5,210 nt of DNA, from positions 1 through 5,210 of the forward strand of contig JAJFLT010000399.1 of the NCBI GenBank assembly GCA_021772555.1, written 5' to 3'. Position numbers and translations under genes: made by a program. This DNA is from Opitutales bacterium. Its GTDB lineage: Bacteria; Verrucomicrobiota; Verrucomicrobiia; Opitutales; UBA2987. Shown piece after piece: positions 1 to 5,210 of the stretch. How positions within the stretch are numbered: the stretch's first letter is position 1; every line of letters begins with the position of its first letter. The notes beneath the pieces were generated by a model. That model made no database searches, was not told where the DNA came from, and saw only the letters and a program-made list of their open reading frames with translations.

Positions 1-422
1 CCCGGCATGATGCCCATTTTGCATTCACCCGGCGTGATGATTCCCGGGCAGTTGGGCCCGATGAGCACGGTGGAACTATCCTCCAGCGCTTGGTTTACCT
101 GCACCATGTCTTTTGTCGGGATGCCTTCCGTGATGCAAACAACGACGCCCAGACCGGCGTCCATGGCTTCGAGAACGGAATCGGCGGCAAAGGGTGGTGG
201 CACGAACACAACGGAGGCATTGGCTCCGGTTTCCGTCACTGCTTCATGCACACTGTCGAAGATGGGCACTTTTTCTTCAAAGACCTGCCCCCCTTTGCCG
301 GGAGTTACCCCGGCCACTATGTTGGTGCCATATTCGAGGCATTGGCGGGCATGGAAGGAGCCGTTGTTGCCTGTGATTCCCTGTACGACGACGCGGGTAT
401 TTTTATTAACCAGAACGCTCAT
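1..422 (-). CDS. sucD: Succinyl-CoA synthetase (ADP/GDP-forming) alpha subunit, N-terminal half; 3' end cut by the window edge
   Basis: SucD is the CoA-binding alpha subunit of succinyl-CoA synthetase. With SucC it interconverts succinyl-CoA plus NDP and phosphate with succinate, CoA and NTP in the cytoplasmic TCA cycle. The ATG at 420-422 opens MSVLVNKNTR, which lines up with E. coli SucD (MSILIDKNTK) and fixes the start. 140 complete codons are visible of about 290 expected. The Rossmann-type CoA-binding domain shows GITGNNGSFH (residues 15-24), PGKGG (41-45), VPPPFAADS (74-82), TEGIP (98-102) and GPNCPGIITPGE (122-133), all family hallmarks. The ligase domain with the phosphorylated histidine lies beyond position 1, so catalytic competence cannot be judged. 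The gene follows sucC after 28 bp, the usual beta-alpha order, so co-translation in equal amounts is expected. The A/T-rich gap has no Shine-Dalgarno motif. Identity is close to certain. Confidence 0.97.
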   Translation of the reverse strand, partial: MSVLVNKNTRVVVQGITGNNGSFHARQCLEYGTNIVAGVTPGKGGQVFEEKVPIFDSVHEAVTETGANASVVFVPPPFAADSVLEAMDAGLGVVVCITEGIPTKDMVQVNQALEDSSTVLIGPNCPGIITPGECKMGIMP

Positions 423-450
423 TTTTAAAATTGATATCGAAGGTTTTTAC

Positions 451-1638
451 TCAATTTACCGAGGCCAGCTGGACGATTTTTTGGGCTGCCTCACTCAAAC
501 TGTCAGCCGAGGTAATGGCCAGGCCACTTTCAGAAAGCAGTTCCTTGCCCCGTTCCACATTGGTGCCTTCCAACCGGACAACCAGAGGAACTTCAATATG
601 CATCGATTTGGCGGCTCCGATGATGCCCGCCGCAATGACATCGCATTTCATGATTCCGCCGAAAATGTTGACCAGAATTCCCTCGACCTTGGGATCGCTG
701 AGGATAATTTGGAAAGCCTGTTCGACCTGCTCCTCGGTGGCACCGCCGCCCACATCCAAAAAATTTGCCGGATTGCCGCCGTAGTGCTTAATAATGTCCA
801 TAGTGGCCATGGCCAGGCCGGCCCCGTTGACCATGCAAGCGATATTGCCGTCCAGGGCGATGTAGTTGAGGGAATGTTTGGAAGCCTCGACCTCCTTGGG
901 GTCCTCTTCGTTCAAGTCACGCAGGGCGGCGACCTCTTTTTGACGATAAAGCGCGTTGTCGTCGAAACCCATTTTGGCGTCGAGGGCTTCGACATTACCA
1001 TCTTCGGTCAGGATGAGCGGATTGATTTCCACCAGGCTGGCGTCTCTTTCTTGAAAAAGCCGGTAGAGAGCCATGACTATATTGACCGCCTGCCGGAAGG
1101 CCGTTCCTGTGAACCCGAGACTCAGGGCAACTTTTCGGGCCTGAAAAGGCATCAGGCCGAGGCTGGGATCAATCGAAACCCGCGTAATTTTCTGAGGAGT
1201 TTTGGCTGCCACTTTTTCGATATCTACCCCGCCTTCAGTTGAGGCCACTATGACGGGTCGCGCGGTGGCTCGATCAAGGAGAATGGCGAGGTAGTATTCC
1301 TTCTCAATCCGGCTCGCTTCGGTGAAATAGACGGTTTGGACTTTGCGGCCTGCTGGACCGGTTTGATGAGTGACGAGAGTGTTGCCCAACATGCGCCCGG
1401 CGGCTTCGAGGGCCTCCTCTTTGCCGCCCAGAACTTGAACCCCGCCTTGGTAGCCGTCATCAAAAATTCCTTTACCGCGGCCTCCGGCGTGGATTTGCGA
1501 TTTTACCACCACGGGGCCATCCGGTAAACTATCCAGAGCGGCCTCGATCTCCTGCTGGCTTTGCGCAATGCTTCCCTGAGGCGCGGGTATTCCATACTGC
1601 TGAAATAGTTCCTTGGCCTGGTATTCGTGAATATTCAT
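451..1638 (-). CDS. sucC: Succinyl-CoA synthetase (ADP/GDP-forming) beta subunit
   Basis: SucC is the nucleotide-binding beta subunit that pairs with SucD. The protein is complete at 395 residues (E. coli SucC has 388) and ends in TGA. It opens MNIHEYQAKELF, the standard start of the family. An N-terminal ATP-grasp domain carries VVKSQIHAGGRGKG (44-57, with K46 and the GGRGK nucleotide loop). EINPL (204-208) and ALDAK (218-222) supply the predicted Mg-binding N206 and D220. The C-terminal CoA-ligase domain shows MVNGAGLAMATMD (269-281), NPANFLDVGGGA (289-300) and VNIFGGIMKCD (323-333), which contact substrate and the swinging phosphohistidine loop. The extra length relative to E. coli is explained by about seven residues just after the GGRGK loop (about 57-64), a segment that mitochondrial-type beta subunits also have. 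I cannot decide ATP versus GTP preference. The gene starts 28 bp after the uncharacterised gene, with no visible Shine-Dalgarno. Confidence 0.98.
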   Translation of the reverse strand: MNIHEYQAKELFQQYGIPAPQGSIAQSQQEIEAALDSLPDGPVVVKSQIHAGGRGKGIFDDGYQGGVQVLGGKEEALEAAGRMLGNTLVTHQTGPAGRKVQTVYFTEASRIEKEYYLAILLDRATARPVIVASTEGGVDIEKVAAKTPQKITRVSIDPSLGLMPFQARKVALSLGFTGTAFRQAVNIVMALYRLFQERDASLVEINPLILTEDGNVEALDAKMGFDDNALYRQKEVAALRDLNEEDPKEVEASKHSLNYIALDGNIACMVNGAGLAMATMDIIKHYGGNPANFLDVGGGATEEQVEQAFQIILSDPKVEGILVNIFGGIMKCDVIAAGIIGAAKSMHIEVPLVVRLEGTNVERGKELLSESGLAITSADSLSEAAQKIVQLASVN

Positions 1639-1666
1639 GTGTTTATAACGTCAAATTGTGGCGCGG

Positions 1667-2347
1667 CTATAGGCCTTTGCCACCATTGCCTGGTTCGCTG
1701 TTTATTGCGTGGATCTCTGCGTAGCTAGCATCAATAAGCCTCCTAACGTCAGCCGATCCAAAGCATTCGATAAGTTCATTCTTTTCCTCGGGAACTTCAT
1801 CCCAAAAACCATTGGATAGCTTACCCTTCATCAATGATTCGCTATTATTTTCGTAAACTGAAATAAGCCCTTTGGTGGTTTTTTTCAGCTTTTCCAAGTA
1901 TTTCCCGAATCCACACTTGGACCTCGCAAGAGCGCATAACCAAGAATCCGCTTCGTATGATCCACTTTCTACATACGCTTCAAATACTGCATCAAAATAA
2001 GACTCAATCGCATCAACCCTCTCTTCATTCCATTTTTTCCATTCGACGAAACTTAGCTTGCCAATTGCAACTTCGGGATCAGGCCACCAAGTTAAGTCAT
2101 TCGCTGAGATATCGAAAATGCGAGGAAGGAAATACAGGAAGTCGCCTTCATCTCCCACGGTAAGGAACAGTGATGAGGCATACGAAGACAGCTCGTCGGC
2201 CGCTATCTCTCTCAATGGCTTGGATAGTAAAGTCTCGATTTCTTTTCGTTCGATACAGCAAGGGCACCCGTCGAGAAAGTGAGGCTTAGGTACGTCATCA
2301 AATGCAATATAGAGTTCATCGATTGCCTTTGCTGTTTTCTCATTCAT
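1667..2347 (-). CDS. Uncharacterised conserved protein with N-terminal GCPCC motif, in low-GC DNA
   Basis: This is a complete 226-residue ORF, ATG to TAG, of unknown function. From memory it fits a widespread bacterial family of hypothetical proteins, recognisable by LYxAF (12-16), GCPCC (27-31), PLRE (44-47), a YA pair (55-56), DFLYFLPRIF (69-78), DPEVAIGKL (90-98), the W103/W106 pair, SWLCALA (135-141) and a late G-L-NGFW element (175-182). No signal peptide or membrane segment is visible, so it is probably a soluble, largely helical cytoplasmic protein. Three clustered cysteines (C28, C30, C31) could bind metal or be redox-active, but there is no direct support for either. The start is favoured because the family's conserved block begins near residue 12. 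It lies 21 bp after rph and 28 bp before sucC, so it is probably co-transcribed. By hand count its GC is about 44%, against about 55-68% in sampled neighbouring lines, suggesting a later acquisition. The coding call is firm; the function is unknown. Confidence 0.9.
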   Translation of the reverse strand: MNEKTAKAIDELYIAFDDVPKPHFLDGCPCCIERKEIETLLSKPLREIAADELSSYASSLFLTVGDEGDFLYFLPRIFDISANDLTWWPDPEVAIGKLSFVEWKKWNEERVDAIESYFDAVFEAYVESGSYEADSWLCALARSKCGFGKYLEKLKKTTKGLISVYENNSESLMKGKLSNGFWDEVPEEKNELIECFGSADVRRLIDASYAEIHAINSEPGNGGKGL

Positions 2348-2368
2348 CTTTTCAGCGAACGGTTGAAG

Positions 2369-3121
2369 TCAGTCTTTTGAAAGGATGGAGTCTTCGATAA
2401 CACGATTTTGCAGAACCGTCAATTCGGCGATTCCCTTTCGGCCGAGGTCGAGGAGAGAATCGAGTTGCTCCCGGGAAAAAGAGGCCTCCTCACCAGAGCC
2501 CTGGACCTCCACAAATTGGCCGGAGCCGGTCATGACGATATTGAAATCGGCCGCCGCATCCCGGTCCTCCACGTAATCGAGATCGAGTAATTCCTCATTC
2601 CGGTAAATGCCCGCGCTGACCGCTGCGACTGAGTCGATGAAGGGGCTTTCAGCCAGTTTTCCCTCGGCCATGAGTTTTTCCACGGCCAGACGGGCCGCCA
2701 CGTAAGCGCCCGTGATGGCGGCGGTGCGGGTGCCGCCATCGGCCTGGAGAACATCGCAATCGATCCAGATACTCATACCGGGCAGTTTTTTCAAATTGGC
2801 TACTGCCCTGAGGGAACGGCCGATGAGGCGCTGAATTTCCATCGAACGTCCCTCAACTTTCCCCCGTGTGCTGTCCCGCATTTTGCGGTCCAGGGTGCTG
2901 TAGGGGAGCATGGAGTATTCAGCCGTTATCCATCCGCCGGGGATGCCTTGCTGGACCATCCAGCGGGGCGCTTTTTTGTCCACTGTAGCAGCGCAGATGA
3001 CCCTGGTATCGCCGAATGCGGCCAGAATGGAACCACTGGCGTGAGGCGCAATGCCAGGTGTGAGCGTTATTTCCCTTAATTGGTCAAGGCTACGGTGGTT
3101 GGATCTGCTGAATTCAGGCAT
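2369..3121 (-). CDS. rph: Ribonuclease PH (tRNA 3'-end phosphorolytic exoribonuclease)
   Basis: RNase PH removes nucleotides 3' of the CCA end of tRNA precursors using phosphate, releasing nucleoside diphosphates; the enzyme is a cytoplasmic ring hexamer. The ORF gives 250 residues (E. coli 238), ATG to TGA, aligned with the family along its whole length. Diagnostic segments are RSNHRSLDQLREITLTPG (6-23), ASGSILAAFGDTRVIC (28-43), GWITAEYSMLP (63-73), GRSMEIQRLIGRSLRA (91-106), DCDVLQADGGTRTAAITGA (121-139, with the phosphate-binding T131-R132 pair) and DLDYVEDRDAAADFN (180-194, with D186 and D192 at the predicted metal site). The C-terminus is about a dozen residues longer than in E. coli, ending VIEDSILSKD. 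It lies 106 bp downstream of ispG, behind a repeat-rich leader, and has no Shine-Dalgarno sequence. Function is assigned with high confidence. Confidence 0.98.
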   Translation of the reverse strand: MPEFSRSNHRSLDQLREITLTPGIAPHASGSILAAFGDTRVICAATVDKKAPRWMVQQGIPGGWITAEYSMLPYSTLDRKMRDSTRGKVEGRSMEIQRLIGRSLRAVANLKKLPGMSIWIDCDVLQADGGTRTAAITGAYVAARLAVEKLMAEGKLAESPFIDSVAAVSAGIYRNEELLDLDYVEDRDAAADFNIVMTGSGQFVEVQGSGEEASFSREQLDSLLDLGRKGIAELTVLQNRVIEDSILSKD

Positions 3122-3227
3122 CAGGATGGTGGATATGGGAAAGAGGTTTCAGGTGTCAGGTTTTCTACATTACGCATTCTGTCGAGTCCTGACACCTGAA
3201 CACTGAAACCTGACACGTGTTCAAAAA
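3122..3227. repeat. Nested inverted/direct repeat block in the ispG-rph gap
   Basis: This 106-bp gap holds a perfect 13-bp inverted repeat: TTCAGGTGTCAGG at 3148-3160 and its complement at 3188-3200, separated by 27 bases. The left arm can also pair elsewhere: 3153-3163 (GTGTCAGGTTT) with 3206-3216, and 3144-3152 (AGGTTTCAG) with 3203-3211, both perfect. CCTGACAC is directly repeated at 3188-3195 and 3209-3216. In the rph transcript this would give a hairpin ending 26 nt before the start codon, with competing alternative pairings. No U-run follows, so it does not look like an intrinsic terminator. From memory, similar CTGACACCTGAA-type tracts recur between genes in diverse environmental bacteria; I cannot confirm that here. 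It may be a dispersed intergenic repeat or an RNA processing or attenuation element. Confidence 0.8.
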
Positions 3228-5210
3228 TCAAGACCTTTCGGCCAATTCCTCGACATCTTCCGGTTCCTTCCACTTGCCGAATTCCTTAATCAATTCGATC
3301 AATTCATCGACTGCACGGGTTTCCGGGATGTGGAATTTTACGCATTGTTTGCCGCAATAGAGGTTAACCTTGCCCGGCGCGCCTCCCACGTAACCAAAGT
3401 CCGCATCCGCCATTTCACCGGGTCCGTTGACGATACACCCCATAATTGCGATAGTGACGCCTTTGAGGTGATTGGTTCTGTGCCGAATTTTTTGAGTCGT
3501 GCTTTGCAAATCGAACAAAGTGCGTCCGCAACTGGGGCAGGCCACGTATTCGGTCTTCGATATGCGTGCCCGAGCCCCTTGCAGCATATTGTAACCGAGG
3601 GCGGTGGCTCTGGCCAAGTCGGGCTCGTTTTCGACGCTCAGTAAATCGCCAATCCCGTCGCAGAGCAGACTTCCCGATAAAATGGAAGCTTCCAACAGGC
3701 GGTTACCGAAGTAATCCCGGTAATCGACGCAATTGTTCGTATGGCAGCGTATCCAGATAGGCGCAGGAAGGTTCAAGTCGCTGAGAACCTGAGCCAGTGA
3801 TCGATAACTGCCAATCGGATGTATGTTTTTTTCCGGTTTCGACAGGGTGAAGATCAACCCGGCCGCACCCAGTTTATTCAAGGTCGTGTCCATGTTTGCG
3901 CAATCCTCAGCATCGATGTCGAGAGCCGCGACGAATCCTTTTTCCCGAGTAAATCTGACGAAATCCTGCAACAGGCTTTCTTCTACCGACGTGAATCGGC
4001 GGAGAAGAACCCATCCCGTTTCAGGTGGCCAATCGTAACTGCGGAGGTGGTCGAGATCGAAACCTGAATCCAGTTCGAGGACGAAAAATGGAACCTCGCC
4101 GCCGAGTCCCGATTGCAGTTCCGACAGGTATTCCAACTCTTCCGGTTTTTCTAAAGCGAGAAGAAGCCCTTCCAGTTTGGCGTCTCGAAGCCGTGCCCCC
4201 ACGCCCAATACGCCCGCCCGGATTTTATTCCATTCTCGAAGCGGCTGCTGTGCCGCCACAATCACCCTGGGCGGTTCTCTCCCCGCCGCCGGGCATCCAG
4301 GACCCAGCAACAAAGCTGCAGCAGAACGCCGGGTGTATTGATAGGGGTCAATAGTTTCCTCTAAAACTTTTGCCGCCGGGGTGTCGCTACTCTTTTCCCA
4401 AAGGCGCATGGCTTTTTCGGCCAATTCCCTGGCCACCGGAATTTCCGCCACCGGGTCTTCGGTCAGGGAAACCCGGATGGTATCGCCGAGACCATCGAAA
4501 AGCAGGCTGCCGATGCCTATGGCACTTTTGATGCGGGCGTCCTCGCCGTCGCCCGCCTCGGTCACCCCGAGATGGAGAGGGTAGGCCATACCTTCCTCAC
4601 TCATGCGAGCCGCGGCCAGCCTGTAAGCCTCGATCATTACCTTGGGGTTGCTCGCTTTGAGGGAGAGCACGATATCCGTGAAATCGTGGGTTTCGCAGAT
4701 GCGGACGAATTCCAGGGCGGATTCGACCATACCCATAGGTGTGTCCCCATATCGGTTCATGATGCGGTCGGAGAGGGAGCCATGGTTGGTGCCGATGCGC
4801 ATGGCGCGGCCGAGTTTCTTGCATCTTTTAACGATGGGGGAGAAATCTTCGTAAAGCCGCTGCAATTCTTCCTCGTATTGGTTGTCGGAGTATTCGCGTA
4901 CCTGAAACTTTTTCTTGTCTGCGTAATTGCCCGGATTGATGCGCACTTTTTCCACGTATTTGGCCGCTTCCATGGCCGCCGAGGGGAGAAAATGGATGTC
5001 CGCCACAAGAGGCACATCGATTTTAGCCTCCCGCAGTTTTCGAGCGATCGGTTCCAGGGCCTGGGCCGCCTTCACGTTTTGGGCCGTTATACGGACGATC
5101 TCACAACCCGCTTCAACCAGGGCGATGGACTGCCGGACGGTCGCCTCGACATCCTGGGTAGGGGTCGTGGTCATCGACTGGAGGCGTATGGGGTGATTCT
5201 CCCCAATCGC
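3228..5210 (-). CDS. ispG: 4-hydroxy-3-methylbut-2-en-1-yl diphosphate synthase (IspG/GcpE), long form; 5' end beyond the window
   Basis: IspG reductively opens MEcPP to HMBPP, the penultimate step of the MEP isoprenoid pathway, using a [4Fe-4S] cluster. The frame stays open to position 5210: 12 codons (AIGENHPIRLQS) precede the Met at 5172-5174 and match the conserved family text before QSM, so that Met is internal and the true start is outside the window. 660 codons are visible. Numbering from the 5174 Met, the TIM-barrel domain has VADIHF (57-62), RINPGN (78-83), NHGSLSDR (130-137), SLKASN (171-176) and RVSLTEDPVAEI (234-245). A long insertion at about 285-490 is the extra domain of long-form enzymes. 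The C-terminal cluster domain carries CPSC (546-549) and GCIVNGPGE (579-587), giving three cluster cysteines (C546, C549, C580) and E587. The gene ends in TGA. Reading is uninterrupted with all key residues present, so it should be functional. Confidence 0.97.
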   Translation of the reverse strand, partial: AIGENHPIRLQSMTTTPTQDVEATVRQSIALVEAGCEIVRITAQNVKAAQALEPIARKLREAKIDVPLVADIHFLPSAAMEAAKYVEKVRINPGNYADKKKFQVREYSDNQYEEELQRLYEDFSPIVKRCKKLGRAMRIGTNHGSLSDRIMNRYGDTPMGMVESALEFVRICETHDFTDIVLSLKASNPKVMIEAYRLAAARMSEEGMAYPLHLGVTEAGDGEDARIKSAIGIGSLLFDGLGDTIRVSLTEDPVAEIPVARELAEKAMRLWEKSSDTPAAKVLEETIDPYQYTRRSAAALLLGPGCPAAGREPPRVIVAAQQPLREWNKIRAGVLGVGARLRDAKLEGLLLALEKPEELEYLSELQSGLGGEVPFFVLELDSGFDLDHLRSYDWPPETGWVLLRRFTSVEESLLQDFVRFTREKGFVAALDIDAEDCANMDTTLNKLGAAGLIFTLSKPEKNIHPIGSYRSLAQVLSDLNLPAPIWIRCHTNNCVDYRDYFGNRLLEASILSGSLLCDGIGDLLSVENEPDLARATALGYNMLQGARARISKTEYVACPSCGRTLFDLQSTTQKIRHRTNHLKGVTIAIMGCIVNGPGEMADADFGYVGGAPGKVNLYCGKQCVKFHIPETRAVDELIELIKEFGKWKEPEDVEELAERS

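Noticed and set aside
7..1242. A 411-codon open frame on the plus strand.
   Set aside because: It lies wholly antisense to sucD and sucC, whose protein matches to known families are unambiguous across the same bases. The plus-strand translation has no recognisable domain and crosses the sucC-sucD boundary. Long antisense shadows are common opposite conserved GC-rich genes.
1645..1660. TTGACG plus TTATAA on the minus strand just before sucC as a promoter.
   Set aside because: The two elements are adjacent rather than about 17 bp apart, and no -10-like hexamer lies at the proper distance from the TTGACG.
3165..3180. TAATGT on the minus strand in the ispG-rph gap as a -10 box for rph.
   Set aside because: The hexamer at the proper upstream distance matches the -35 consensus poorly, and the site falls in the hairpin loop. 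The evidence is too weak to report as a promoter.
3148..3200. The 13-bp inverted repeat as a rho-independent terminator after ispG.
   Set aside because: The loop is 27 bases and the transcript downstream of the stem is C-rich (ACCTCTTTCCC) without a U-run, so it lacks the usual terminator signature.
3213..3220. The 8-bp palindrome ACACGTGT as an operator.
   Set aside because: It is short, occurs once and lies at the edge of the repeat block. Extension on either side fails, and nothing links it to a regulator.
5172..5174. The ATG at 5174 as the start of ispG.
   Set aside because: The frame continues to the window edge with AIGENHPIRLQS, which matches the conserved text that normally precedes QSMT in IspG. 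The Met is therefore internal.
3330..5196. Several plus-strand open frames of 60-110 codons opposite ispG.
   Set aside because: All are antisense to the uninterrupted ispG frame, overlap one another in different frames and show no family-like motifs.

Overview
The window is a compact stretch of bacterial chromosome in which all five genes are read on the minus strand. In transcription order (right to left) they are ispG (5' end beyond the right edge), rph, an uncharacterised gene, sucC, and sucD (3' end beyond the left edge). The gaps between genes are 106, 21, 28 and 28 bp, so one co-directional cluster or operon is plausible. I see no rRNA, tRNA, CRISPR array, transposase or integrase, and no convincing promoter or intrinsic terminator.

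The organism cannot be named from this window alone. IspG is the long form: about 660 residues are visible, against about 370 for E. coli IspG, because a large central domain is inserted. Long forms are known from Chlamydiae and other PVC bacteria, Bacteroidetes/Chlorobi, some spirochaetes and plant plastids. The sequence style of IspG, SucC and RNase PH, a GC content of roughly 55-60% in the core genes, and start codons without Shine-Dalgarno motifs fit best with a Verrucomicrobiota/PVC-like bacterium. This is inference of moderate strength.

Layout: 1-422 is the N-terminal half of succinyl-CoA synthetase alpha (sucD). 451-1638 is the complete beta subunit (sucC). 1667-2347 is a 226-residue protein of a conserved but, to my knowledge, unnamed family with an N-terminal GCPCC motif, in clearly lower-GC DNA (about 44%). 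2369-3121 is RNase PH. 3122-3227 is the only sizeable gap and holds a nested set of inverted and direct repeats. 3228-5210 is long-form IspG.

Functionally, four of the genes are housekeeping. SucCD performs the substrate-level phosphorylation step of the TCA cycle, RNase PH trims tRNA 3' ends, and IspG is the penultimate iron-sulfur enzyme of the MEP isoprenoid pathway. Nothing suggests that they form one pathway. I find no clear evidence of a new multi-gene system. The points most worth a second look are the low-GC GCPCC gene wedged between rph and sucC, and the repeat block between ispG and rph.
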